Source: Rhizomys pruinosus (lineage: Eukaryota > Chordata > Mammalia > Rodentia > Spalacidae). Taken from it: DNA of 64,000 nt. The stretch is taken from assembly GCA_009823505.1 (NCBI GenBank), contig VZQC01005070.1, positions 5,028,637 through 5,092,636 on the forward strand, given 5' to 3'. Made by a program: the position numbers and the translations under genes. Below, in pieces: positions 33,723-43,889 of the stretch; within the stretch, counting starts at the first letter, position 1, and each line of letters opens with the position of its first letter. The notes under the pieces were generated by a model. The model did not search any database, had not been told where the DNA came from, and saw only the letters and a program-made list of their open reading frames with translations.

Positions 33723-34620
33723 AGTTTGTAAATATTTTTGAGACTTCCATACATGAGTTATGCACTTATATTATTTCTACACCTCCCTACTGCCAGCCCC
33801 TCTCCTTTCCATTTTCATCAGCCCTACTCCTCAATTTAGTAACTTCTTTAATTACTACTGTGTAGTGAATCCATTTAATGCTGCTCAAATATACATATGT
33901 TTAGGCCTGACCACTGGGATTGGATAACCCATCTGGAAGCTTGTCTCTGGACAAAATGAATTCTCCTTCCTGTAGTATTCATTGCCTATAGCTCTCATTT
34001 TGACAAGTTGTAAAGCTCAGTAATATTCTCAATCTGCTGAAATAAAAGTTTCTGTGGTGAGGGGTGAGAGCTATGTTTATCTGTGGGTTTAGGATGCATA
34101 TATATAGAATACAGTTAGATGTTTTATTGGTTTGGGAAGATACTCCTCGTTTCTCCTTTACTGTTTATGACTTCTCCAGACAAAAGCATTTCTCTAGGTC
34201 TCCAGTACCAGGTAGAAATTCACTCCTACTGAATGAGATAACTATGCTTACACCCAAGATAACAGTGTCCCTACTATGTCATTGGAGATATCTTCCCACA
34301 AGTTCCTTATATTTTACAGCATGGAAGGACTATTGATTGTTTTTCTCTCTTGCCAGCTTGCATATCAAATCCCAATACTATGAAATCTAGTCTTGTACAG
34401 GTAAGTTACAGCTGCATTCATCCCAGGCTTGTGGACAAAGTGTGTGGTGTCTTCAGGAATAGGGTCTTAACTTTAAAGTTCTGGGAGCCAACCAAGGGCG
34501 GTGGTGATATGTTATATTATTTAGGAATCCTGTTTTGATAGATAGTCCATGGTTCTTGGATGGGGTGTTATCACCTATTATATATGAATCTTTCAAAATT
34601 AGCTTATAAAATGATATATT
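33723..34620 (-). mobile_element. Lx-type L1 3' UTR, left arm
   Basis: Minus-strand landmarks: GCTGCTCAAATATACATATG, CACTGGGATTGGATAACCC, GGTGAGGGGTGAGAGC, ATGACTTCTCCAGACAAAAG, AAGTGTGTGGTGTCTTCAGG and AAGTTCTGGGAGCCAACC. This is the long L1 3' UTR type, different from the one at 14650. Mirrored at 39080-39975. Confidence 0.75.
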
Positions 34621-34643
34621 CCTCTATGTTTTTTTTTCCCCCT

Positions 34644-34789
34644 TTGGTATTTTTGAGACAGGGTCTCCCTTTAATCCCAGCTGGCCTGGAACTCATTCTG
34701 TAGACCAGGCTGGCCTTGAACTCACAGGGATCCACCTGCCTCTGCCTCCCAAGTGCTGGGATTAAAGGCATGTGCCACCATACCTGGTG
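34644..34789 (-). mobile_element. B1 SINE, left arm
   Basis: TTTTGAGACAGGGTCTCCCT, CAGGCTGGCCTTGAACTCAC, GTGCCACCATACCTGG. Confidence 0.93.
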
Positions 34790-34810
34790 AGTTTTTAAGA
34801 TCCTTAGTTC

Positions 34811-35038
34811 GGGCTGGTGAGATGGCCTAGCAGTTAAGAGCGCCAACTGCTCTTACAGAGGACCCGGGTTCGATCCCCAGCACCCACATGGTGGCCGAGA
34901 ACCGTCTGAAACTCCAATTCCAGGAGAACTCCAGTTCCAGGGGAATCCGATACCCTCTTCTGACCTCCGCGGCATTGCACGACACGGGTGCACAAACTTG
35001 CATGCAGACAGTACATTCATACACATACAGAATAAAAA
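34811..35038 (+). mobile_element. B2-like SINE with 17-bp duplication, left arm
   Basis: GGGCTGGTGAGATGGCCTAG, intact B box GGGTTCGATCCCC, and AACTCCAATTCCAGGAG followed by AACTCCAGTTCCAGGGG, which is the doubled unit. Target-site duplication AAGATCCTTAGTT on both sides. Many CpGs retained, so young. Confidence 0.95.
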
Positions 35039-35573
35039 AAAGATCCTTAGTTAACATGTAGAATGAAATTCGTCCTATACCTATCTCCCTGCACAGGAAT
35101 CAAATCGAAATGGATCAAAGACATCAATGTGAAACAGGAAATGCTCAAACTACTGGATGTAAACAGGAATTAGGAGCACGAATGGCCTTTCTGAATCAGA
35201 CTCCTTTCTCTCAGGAATTAAGACAAACAATTGACACCTGGGACTTCATTAAACTAAAAAGCTGCTGTACAGCAAAGTAATTCGGCTGAGTGAAGAAGTA
35301 GTAAAAAGTAAGGAAATCCTTATGAGCAATTTCATCTGATAGGGAATTAATATCCAGAATATAGAAAGAACTCAAAAATTAAGGAAACAAAAAAAAAAAA
35401 ACAAATGATATGTGCTACAGATCGTAACAGAATTCTCAAAAGAAGAAAAAAATGGCTAAGAAAGATCTTTAAAAGGATTCAATATCCCTAGAAATTAGGG
35501 AAATACAAATTACAACCACACTTTGATCTCATTTTTTCTCCAGTTAGAATGGCTAAAGTCAAGAAAGCAACTG

Positions 35574-35772
35574 AAGGGACTGGAGAAAGGACTCAGCAGT
35601 TACTTTTGTACAGCAGCCAGCACCCACACGGTGGCTCACAACCATCCATAATTCCAGTTCCAGGAGATCAGACACCCCCTTCTGATTTCCACTGGCATTG
35701 CACAATAGGGGTGCACGTACATATGACAGGTAATACACCCATATACATAAAATAAAATTGACAAATAAAATA
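35574..35772 (+). mobile_element. Old B2-like SINE, left arm
   Basis: AAGGGACTGGAGAAAGGACT, CAGCACCCACACGGTGGCTC, ATTCCAGTTCCAGGAGATCA, tail ACATAAAATAAAATTG. Confidence 0.85.
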
Positions 35773-35784
35773 ATAGTTTAATTT

Positions 35785-35893
35785 TTTATTTATTATTTTT
35801 ATGTGTATGAGTATACTGTCTGCATGTAGGTTGGTGCGCCCATGTCATCCAATGCAGCGGAGGTCAGAAGAGGGCATCTGATTCCCCTGGAAA
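35785..35893 (-). mobile_element. B2-like SINE 3' half, left arm
   Basis: Minus strand tail and GTGCGCCCATGTCATCC to TCTGATTCCCCTGG, where it stops; the tRNA-like head is missing. Confidence 0.8.
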
Positions 35894-36508
35894 AGGCAGC
35901 TGACAACAAATGTTGGCAAAGATTCAGGAAAGGGGAACCCTCATTCACTGCAGGGGGGATTTCAAAGTAGTGCAGCCAGTATGGGAATAGGTGTAGAAGA
36001 TTATCAAAAAGCTTAAAGTGGAGATATACAATATGACGTAGTACCACTCCTTGACATGTACCCAAAGGATTCAGTACCCGACTACAGAGACACTTGCTCA
36101 GTCATGTCCAGTGCTGCTCTTTTCATAAGAGTTAGGAAACGGAAACAGTCTCAATTTTCTCCCACTGATGAATGCATAATGAAAACCTGTAACATATATG
36201 CAATGGAATTCTATGAAATTCTATGGAACTCATGAAACTTGCAGGTAAATGGATGAAACTCGAAACCTTATGCTAAATGAAGTAACCCAGATTTAGAAAG
36301 ACAAATTCCTCACGTTCTCCCTTATTTGTAGATCCTTACTCCAAATCTTTAGATGAGACTATAAAACCTGAAGTAAGCACAGAAGCAAGGAAGGTAGAAA
36401 AGGATCAACGGGGACAAGGGCAGAAGGAAGCCCAGAGAGGAGGATGGTAGGACAGAGGGGCCAAGTGGTTGGATGGGGAAAATGGCAGAGGATTTTAACT
36501 GAGGAGAG

Positions 36509-36660
36509 GCCGGGCGTGGTGGTTAATCCTAGCACTTGGGAGGCAGAGGCAGGTGGATCTTTGTGAGTTCAAGGCCAGCCTGGTCTACAGAGTGAGTTCC
36601 AGGACAGCTGGGGCTACAGGGAGACCCTGTCTGGAAAAGACAAAAGAAAAAGAAAAAGAA
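36509..36660 (+). mobile_element. B1 SINE, left arm
   Basis: GCCGGGCGTGGTGGTTAATC with the usual GCACGCC replaced, through ACCCTGTCTGGAAAAGAC and an A/G tail. It lies at the inner edge of the arm and is mirrored at 37050-37195. Confidence 0.9.
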
Positions 36661-37045
36661 AGTGTGCCACCACGCCTGACAGAAATACTTTTTATCTGGA
36701 ACTAGTACAATATCCAAATATTTAGAAATAAGGAACTCAGGGAAAAGAGCAAATACCTTGTTTAAAACTGGAAAAAAAATGTCTAAAGAGAATTTCCTCA
36801 AAAAGAGAGAGATGGTCAACAGACCTATGAAAATGTTCCAGTGCTGAGCATCACGGAGCTGGTAATCGGAAGCACAAAGGCGTACCACATCACACCTGCT
36901 GGAATAGCTATGCTCAAAATAGCAATGTTATTTTTCTCACCTCCCTCTCTGTCTCTAGTCCTTCCATGGTATCCTTTTTCACCTCTCCTCAGTTAAAATC
37001 CTCTGCCAGCCATTTTCCCCATCCAACCACTTGGCACCTCTTCCT
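36661..37045. other. Spacer of the inverted repeat
   Basis: It contains GTGTGCCACCACGCCTGAC (a reversed B1 head) directly after the B1 tail, then old L1 ORF2 sequence at 36750-36930 (GAGATGGTCAACAGACCTA, CACCTGCTGGAATAGCTATG). At 36978-37041 there is a reversed copy of 36457-36508. The arms are therefore not joined at a single clean axis. Confidence 0.6.
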
Positions 37046-37195
37046 TTTTTTTTTTTTCTTTTTCTTTTTCTTTCGCGTTCCAGACAGGGTCCCCTGTAGC
37101 CCCAGCTGTCCTGGAACTCACTCTGTAGACCAGGCTGGCTTGAACTCACAAAGATCCACCTGCCTCTGCCTCCCAGTGTAGGATTAACCACCACG

Positions 37196-38640
37196 CCGCC
37201 TCTCCCAGTTAAATCCTCTGCCATTTTCCCCATCCAACCACTTCGCCCACATCTGTCCTACCACCTGCCTCCCTACCATCCTCCTCTCTGGGCTTCCTTC
37301 TGCCCTTGTCGCCGTTGATCCTTTTCTACCTTCCTTGCTTCTGTGCTTACTTCAGGTTTTATAGTCTCATCTAAAGATTTGGAGTAAGGATCCACAAATA
37401 AGGGAGAACGTGAGGAATTTGTCTTTCTAAACCTGGGTTACTTCATTTAGCATAAGGTTTCAAGTTTCATCCATTTACCTGCAAGTTTCATGAGTTCCAT
37501 AGAATTTCATAGAATTCCATTGCATATATGTTACAGGTTTTCATTATGCATTAATCAGTGGGAGAAAATTGAGACTGTTTCCGTTTCGTAACTATTATGA
37601 AAAGAGCAGCACTGGACATGACTGAGCAAGTGTCTCTGTAGTAGGGTACTGAATCCTTTGGGTACATGTCAAGCAGTGGTACTAGGTCATATTGTATATC
37701 CCTACTTTAAGCTTTTTGATAATCTTCTACACCTATTCCCATACTGGCTGCACTACTTTGAAATCCCCCCTGCAGTGAATGAGGGTTCCCCTTCCCTGAT
37801 CTTGCCAACATTTGTTGTCAGCTGCCTTTTCCAGGGGAATCAGATGCCCTCTTCTGAACCTCGCTGCATTGGAGACATGGCGCACCAACCTACATGAACA
37901 ACATACTACATCAACATAAAAATAATAAATAAAAAATTAAACTATATTTATTGTCAATTTTATTTTATGTATATGGGTGTATTACCTGTCATATGTACGT
38001 GCACCCCTATTGTGCAATGCCAGTGGAAATCAGAAGGGGGTGTCTGATCTCCTGGAACTGGAATTATGGATGGTTGTGAGCACCGTGTGGGTGCTGGCGC
38101 TGTACAAAAGTAACTGCTGAGTCCTTTCTCCAGTCCCTTCAGTTGCTTTCTTGACTTTAGCCATTCTAACTGGAGAAAAAATGAGATCAAAGTGTGGTTG
38201 TAATTTGTATTTCCCTAATTTCTAGGGATATTGAATCCTTTTAAAGATCTTTCTAGCCATTTTTTTCTTCTTTTGAGAATTCTGTTATGATCTGTAGCAC
38301 ATATCATTTGTTTTTTTTTTTTTTTTGTTTCCTTAATTTTTGGATTCTTTCTATATTCTGGATATTAATTCCTTCAGATGAATATGCTACATGAAGGTTT
38401 CCTTACTCTTTACTACTTCTTCACTCGCGAACTTCCTTTGCTGTACAGAAGCTTTTTAGTTTAATGAAGTCCCAGGTGTCAATTGTTTGTCTTAATTCCT
38501 GAGAGAAAGGAGTCCGATTCAGAAAGGCCATTCGTGCTCCTAATTCCTGTTTACATCCAGTAGTTTGAGCATTTCCTGTTTCACATTGATGTCTTTATCC
38601 ATTTCGATTTGATTCCTGTGCAGGGAGACAGGTATAGGAC
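37196..38640 (-). pseudogene. Old L1 ORF2 C-terminus, right arm
   Basis: Mirror of 35060-36505. It includes the two SINE pieces at 37830-37925 and 37945-38145. Confidence 0.8.
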
Positions 38641-38671
38641 GAATTTCATTCTACATGTTAACTAAGGATCT

Positions 38672-38892
38672 TTTTTTTATTGTATGTGTATGAATGTACT
38701 GTCTGCATGCAATTTGTGCACCCGTGTCGTGCAATGCCGCGGAGGTCAGAAGAGGTATCAGATCCCCTGGAACTGGAGTTCTCCTGGAATTGGAGTTTCA
38801 GACGGTTCTCGGCCACTGTGGGTGCTGGGGATCGAACCCGGGCCTCTGTAAGAGCGGTGCGCTCTTAACGTCTAGCCATCTCACCAGCCCGA
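38672..38892 (-). mobile_element. B2-like SINE with 17-bp duplication, right arm
   Basis: Mirror of 34811-35038 with several single-base losses, for example GCGGTGCGCTCTTAAC for GCAGTTGGCGCTCTTAAC. Confidence 0.9.
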
Positions 38893-38915
38893 ACTAAGGA
38901 TCTTAAAAACTCACC

Positions 38916-39066
38916 AGGTATGGTGCACATGCCTTTAATCCCAGCACTTGGGAGGCAGAGGCAGGTGGATCCCTGTGAGTTCAAGGCCAGCCGGGTCTAC
39001 AGAATGAGTCCAGGCCAGGTGGATTAAAGGAGACCCTGTCTCAAAAATACCAAAGGGGGAAAAAAA
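38916..39066 (+). mobile_element. B1 SINE, right arm
   Basis: Mirror of 34644-34789; damaged at AATGAGTCCAGGCCAGGTGG. Confidence 0.9.
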
Positions 39067-39079
39067 AACATAGAGGAAT

Positions 39080-39975
39080 AATCATTTTATAAGCTAATTT
39101 GAAAGATTCATATATAATAGGTGATAACACCCCATCCAAGAACCATGGACTATCTATCAAAACAGGATTCCTAAATAATATAACATATCACCACCGCCCT
39201 TGGTTGGCTCCCAGAACTTTAAAGTTAAGACCCTATTCCTGAAAACACCACACACTTTGTCCACAAGCCTGGGATGAATGCAGCTGTAACTTACCTGTAC
39301 AAGACTAGATTTCATAGTAATTGGGATTTGATATGCAAGCTGGCAAGAGAGAAAAACAATCAATAGTCCTTCCATGCTGTAAAATATAAGGAACTTGTGG
39401 GAAGATATCTCCAATGACATAGTAGGGACACTGTTATCTTGGGTGTAAGCATAGTTATCTCATTCAGTAGGAGTGAATTTCTACCTGGTACTGGAGACCT
39501 AGAGAAATGCTTTTGTCTGGAGAAGTCATAAACAGTAAAGGAGAAACAAGGAGTATCTTCCCAAACCAATAAAACATCTAACTGTATTCTATATATACGC
39601 ATCCTAAACCCACAGATAAACATAGCTCTCACCCCTCACCACAGAAACTTTTATTTCAGCAGATTGAGAATATTACTGAGCTTTACAACTGGTCAAAATG
39701 AGAGCTATAGGCAATGAATACTACAGGAAGGAGAATTCATTTTGTCCAGAGACAAGCTTCCAGATGGGTTATCCAATCCCAGTGGTCAGGCCTAAACATA
39801 TGTATATTTGAGCAGCATTAAATGGATTCACTACACAGTAGTAATTAAAGAAGTTACTAAATTGAGGAGTAGGGCTGATGAAAATGGAAAGGAGAGGGGC
39901 TGGCAGTAGGGAGGTGTAGAAATAATATAAGTGCATAACTCATGTATGGAAGTCTCAAAAATATTTACAAACTGG
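39080..39975 (+). mobile_element. Lx-type L1 3' UTR, right arm
   Basis: Mirror of 33723-34620, nearly identical. Confidence 0.75.
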
Positions 39976-40197
39976 TTAATAGAGACACGGCTCGGCTGTT
40001 AAGAGGACTTGCTGTTTTCATGAAGACCCAAGGTTTGGTAACTAGCTTCTAGATGGTGGCTAACAACTATCTGCTACTTGTTTCAGGAGATTTGATGCCC
40101 TCTCTGGACTCTGAGGGTACACAAATATGGGGCCATACATGTTATGCATGTATACATGTATGCAGGCAAAGATGCATACATAGAAACGAAGTTTTAA
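39976..40197 (+). mobile_element. B3-like SINE, right arm
   Basis: Mirror of 33500-33722. Confidence 0.7.
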
Positions 40198-40430
40198 AAG
40201 TGATTATAGATGTTGAAAGGTAGATACCATGATCTAGGAGGAAGAGGAAGCCTGGAGGAAAGGGAGACACTGATCAAATGTGTACAGAGATTTACTAGAA
40301 GAATGACTCTGATCTATTGCATTGCATGGAGATTACAGTTAGTAATTACATATCATATACCTTAAAATGCTAAACTATATACAAATCCATTTTATTCTTA
40401 ACACACAAAAATAGTAAGGTGGTATGGTGA

Positions 40431-40534
40431 CGGACATGAAATTAGCTTATTGAATTTTTCACAATGTATATATTGTTGAAAACTGCACATGACTATATAA
40501 ATACACCCAACCATTTGTCAATTTAGTAAGATGT
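40431..40534. other. Contig end sequence outside the arms
   Basis: About 104 bp that have no partner at the other end of the contig; AT-rich and unrecognised. It stops at the N. Confidence 0.5.
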
Positions 40535-40535
40535 N
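40535..40535. other. Single N: contig join inside a B1
   Basis: The sequence to the right starts at CACGCCTTTAATCC, about 17 bases into a B1. Confidence 0.9.
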
Positions 40536-40690
40536 CACGCCTTTAATCCTAGCACTTGGGAGGCAGAGGCAGGCAGACCTTTGTGAGTTCAAGGCCAACC
40601 TGGTCTACAGAGTGAGTTCCAGGACAGCTGGGGCTACAGGGAGACCCTGTCTCGAAAAGACCAAAAAAAAAAAAAGAAAAAAGAAAAAAG
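40536..40690 (+). mobile_element. B1 SINE lacking its first bases
   Basis: CTTTAATCCTAGCACTTGGG, GAGTTCCAGGACAGCTGGGG, CCTGTCTCGAAAAGACC and an A-rich tail. The missing head is due to the N. Confidence 0.95.
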
Positions 40691-40879
40691 TATTTCTAAG
40701 TAAAATTTATCAAAGCTTCCTTGTTGAGCCGGTATAATAATTAAGGGTAAAATCTATTGTGGATAACACTATGGAAATCAAACAAGTATTACAATTATTT
40801 GTAATAACAGAATCATGGTCCTTATCTAAACTATCTAATTGTGATAGCCTTTCCAGGTTTCAGGTATTCTTTCTGGTCT

Positions 40880-41040
40880 GATTTGCAGGTCAGGTAACCA
40901 TTATTCTTTGAAATTAAATAATATGCCCAGAGTCACAGAGCTAGTACTAGCAGACCACAAAACAGAAGCCCCTCCCTCAGAAACAAGCAGGCTGGTAATG
41001 CCCTGCCACTTTCAATAGTGTACCACTAATAGTTACATAG
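40880..41040 (+). mobile_element. MIR-like SINE remnant
   Basis: CAGGTAACC, AATATGCCCAGAGTCACAGA and GCTAGTACTAGCAGACC follow the 3' half of the MIR core (AACTTGCCCAAGGTCACACA type). Diverged. Confidence 0.55.
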
Positions 41041-41049
41041 AAAATTGTC

Positions 41050-41700
41050 AATGAATTTCATGTCCATTTATGTACTGGCATTCTCAATATCAAAGCTGGA
41101 AATGAATGTGCCAGTAAATTGAGTTCCTCTTGCTCTTTGATACCATCTGTGATTATATCAGCAGGTGTTAATTGTTCTTTTGGTAATACCCAAACTAATC
41201 CTATTAAGGCTAACAGTGGGAGGGTAGCCTACTGCAACTTAGCACCAAGGTCCAAAACATAAAAGGAGATCTTACACCCATTTACACCTCCAGATAATAT
41301 ACTGTTTTAACTGTGATGAAGTGGTCAGTTCCCTAAAGACATTCTAAGCATCTGCTTGTCATGTTAAATGAGTTACTTCCCCTATCAAAACGATTAGAAT
41401 AGACAAATTAATTGGAAAGAAATTCATTATACAGTGCTAGGTATAATTTACTGGAATAAAAAAAGAAGAATACAAGATATACTAACTTGTAAGAAGATGG
41501 AATCTCTGATGGTTAAACATGGCACATACTAACTTTGAAAAATAAATTGTTATTTAAAGACCTGAAGGTTATGGCAAGTATTTCTAAGCTATAGAAATTA
41601 GATCTTCTTTCTAGTTTATTTGAGGTAAGATGAAAGTTAAAAACTAAGCTTTTGTGCACTCACATACATATAAACCTATACACACATAATTTAAAACAAT
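41050..41700. other. Unique AT-rich sequence
   Basis: No repeat or coding signal recognised. Confidence 0.4.
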
Positions 41701-41707
41701 AAACATA

Positions 41708-41880
41708 GGGGCTGGAGATAGGCTCTCCTTAAGAACATTTGCTGCTTTTCCCAAGGATCCACATGGGTGCCTGACAGCTGCCTGCAAGTCCAGCTTCACT
41801 AGACCCAGCAGACTCCATGGATACCTGCACACACAGAACATTTGCTCACACAAACATACACATGCACATAATTTAAAAAG
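41708..41880 (+). mobile_element. Old B2/B3-type SINE
   Basis: GGGGCTGGAGATAGGCTCTC, ATTTGCTGCTTTTCCCAAGG, GGTGCCTGACAGCTGCCTGC, tail ACATGCACATAATTT. Confidence 0.75.
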
Positions 41881-41945
41881 ATCATAAATACCACAAAAAC
41901 AATTTTTTAAAGAATAAGCTTTCTTATATGTACATTTTTATATTT

Positions 41946-42075
41946 GTTTTTTTCGACAGGGTCTCACTAGTCATAGACCGCCCTGAACATTACCCAGGTT
42001 GATCTCGATCTCTCAGGGATCCTCCTGCCTCTGCCTCCCATGGCTAGGATTAAAGGCCCATGCCACCACGCCCGG
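41946..42075 (-). mobile_element. B1 SINE
   Basis: TTTTTTCGACAGGGTCTCAC through GCCACCACGCCCGG; the middle is shortened and diverged. Confidence 0.85.
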
Positions 42076-42083
42076 TTGAATAA

Positions 42084-42292
42084 GCTTTTTTGTATTTGTA
42101 TGAATGTACTGTCTGCATGTAGGTTTGTGCACCCGTGTCGTGCAATGCTGCGGAGTTCAGAAGACGATGTCAGATTCCCCTGGAACTGGAGTCAAAGACG
42201 GTTCTCAGCCACCATGTGGGTGCCGGGGATCGAACCCAGGTCCTCTGCAAGAGCAGTTGGTGCTCTTAACCACTAGGCCATCTCTCCAGCCC
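42084..42292 (-). mobile_element. B2-like SINE, young
   Basis: Minus strand; GGGATCGAACCCAGG is the B box complement, and the head ends TCTCTCCAGCCC. Single, not doubled, CTGGAACTGGAGTCAAAGA. CpGs retained. Confidence 0.93.
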
Positions 42293-42299
42293 AAGAATA

Positions 42300-43360
42300 A
42301 TCTTCTTTTGATTGTTTGACTTAAGCTAATTTATATTCTGCTGTCATTTGTTAGAGAGATAAAAGTTCATGCAAAAATTGTTAAAATTGATATAGAACTT
42401 GGGGAAGTAATGTGATTTATTAAATAATGCTTACAATTTTATGTAATTTAAAATAATGTGTAGATATTCATATATCTATGGGTCCTTGGATGAGTAGAGA
42501 ATATTTGACAGTAAATTTTAATATACCTAACATATATTCATATTTTTCCTACTCAAATATTTCTTCAATTATTGCAAGCTACATTTAAAACACATGCAGT
42601 TTTACTGGGGCCTGGCAAATTGACCAGAGAACTAACCATTTGTTTTGCTGGTCCCTTCCTAGTATACCAAATGCTCCTAATAAAGTAGAATTAAAGCTCA
42701 AGCTGAGAACTGAACTGTGGAAACTAACATCGTGTCTTAATTTGATGATCGACATTAATTGAGGTTTATACTACCAGTTAATTGTGCACAGGGATTTTCA
42801 AATGTATTTAGAGCTTAGGTGTCTCATGGAGTCCCCACAATCAAGTCCAAAGGAAAATGAATACGATCAGAGTGGAGTACTAGCTACAATTTACCCAAAT
42901 GTTAGGCTAGCCCATTTTATTTTAATCTTCTATTAATTTAATTTATTTTAATCTTCTATTAAAATATAAGTCTATAAAAATAATATATTGCATAGATTTT
43001 TCCTGAATTAGACTGTAAAAAAGGATAATACACACTTAACAAAAAAAAACAAAACCCATAACACCATGTTATTTAGGAAATGAGGGAGGACTATTTTAAG
43101 CATAGTGCAAGGAAACAGGCATTTCCCCCATCTCTCAAATGCAATTACAGCACAAAAGTCAAATCACATTTTTGGTTTGTCTTTATACAAAAATTAAATT
43201 TGAATATGGTTCTAAGGAATTGTTAAACAAGGAACATGTACACAGAATAGTACACATATACACACATGAACATACACTTACATATACATATGATATGCCA
43301 TGTGCACACAACACACAGAAACTTCAATTTAAGCCACACATGTCTACACATTTGTCCTTT
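42300..43360. other. Unique AT-rich sequence
   Basis: A short direct repeat of TTTTAATCTTCTATTAATTT at about 42919 and 42947; nothing else recognised. Confidence 0.4.
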
Positions 43361-43364
43361 TTTA

Positions 43365-43588
43365 ATTTTTTAATTATTTATTTATTTATTTGTATGACTG
43401 TACTGTCTGCATGTACCCGTGTCATGCAATGCCACAGAGGTCAGAAGAGGGTCTTGGATTCCCCTGGAACTGGAGTTCTCCTGGAATTGGAGTTAGAGAC
43501 AGTTCTCAGCCACCATATGGGTGCTGGGGATCGAACCCGGGTCCTCTGCAAGGAGGTGCTCTTAACCGCTAGGCTATCCCTCCAGCCC
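43365..43588 (-). mobile_element. B2-like SINE with 17-bp duplication
   Basis: Minus strand; CTGGAACTGGAGTTCTCCTG followed by GAATTGGAGTT shows the doubled unit. ATTTGTCCTT and GTTTGTCCTT flank it as a target-site duplication. Confidence 0.93.
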
Positions 43589-43728
43589 ACGTTTGTCCTT
43601 CTTATCCATATTTTTCCGTTATCAAGTTCTGAATAATAAAGGACAAAGGCACTTTTGTTACTTTTTTAACATTTGTATGTAGGTTAAGATACTAATACTA
43701 CTTTCTGTAATGGATATACAGATGATGT

Positions 43729-43730
<2 letters not shown>

Positions 43731-43773
<43 letters not shown>

Positions 43774-43821
43774 GATAGATAGATAGATACATGATAGATA
43801 GATAGATAGATAGATGATAGG

Positions 43822-43877
<56 letters not shown>

Positions 43878-43885
43878 CAGATAGA
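43731..43885 (+). repeat. (GATA)n microsatellite
   Basis: About 155 bp of GATA with a few GATG, ACAT and GGTA interruptions. The three overlapping Ser/Ile/Tyr/Leu-rich minus-strand frames are translations of it. Confidence 0.97.
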
Positions 43886-43889
43886 ACGT

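Larger units (their letters stand above)
35060..36505 (+). pseudogene. Old L1 ORF2 C-terminus, left arm
   Basis: Decayed ORF2: AAATGGATCAAAGACATCAA, GACACCTGGGACTTCATTAA, AAGCTGCTGTACAGCAAAG, then interrupted by two SINE pieces at 35574-35893. It resumes at AATGTTGGCAAAGATTCAGG with CTTGCAGGTAAATGGATGAA and AAATGAAGTAACCCAGATT. Frameshifts throughout. Confidence 0.8.
33267..36655 (+). repeat. Inverted repeat, left arm
   Basis: The reverse complement is found at about 37060-40430. Paired positions sum to about 73697 at the outer edge and about 73722 near the centre, so only some 25 net bases were gained or lost over 3.3 kb. The left arm is the cleaner copy: its SINEs and B1 are closer to family consensus. 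Confidence 0.93.
37046..40430 (-). repeat. Inverted repeat, right arm
   Basis: Reverse complement of 33267-36655. It ends exactly where the left arm begins (GGTGGTATGGTGA at 40430). Its copies of the B1 at 37050-37195, the B2-like SINEs at 37830-37925, 37945-38145 and 38672-38892, and the B1 at 38916-39066 are all missing scattered bases compared with the left arm, while substitutions are few. Confidence 0.93.

Noticed and set aside
34811..35038. tRNA gene, suggested by GGTTCGATCCC
   Set aside because: The match is the B box of a tRNA-derived SINE; no acceptor stem or anticodon arm is formed.
15977..40430. CRISPR array, operon or prophage
   Set aside because: The repeats are SINEs, microsatellites and large duplications typical of a mammal; spacing and sequence do not fit any prokaryotic system.
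33267..40430. A natural large palindrome like those on sex chromosomes
   Set aside because: The arm starts at the first base after an N, and one arm is consistently error-rich; an assembly fold-back explains this better.
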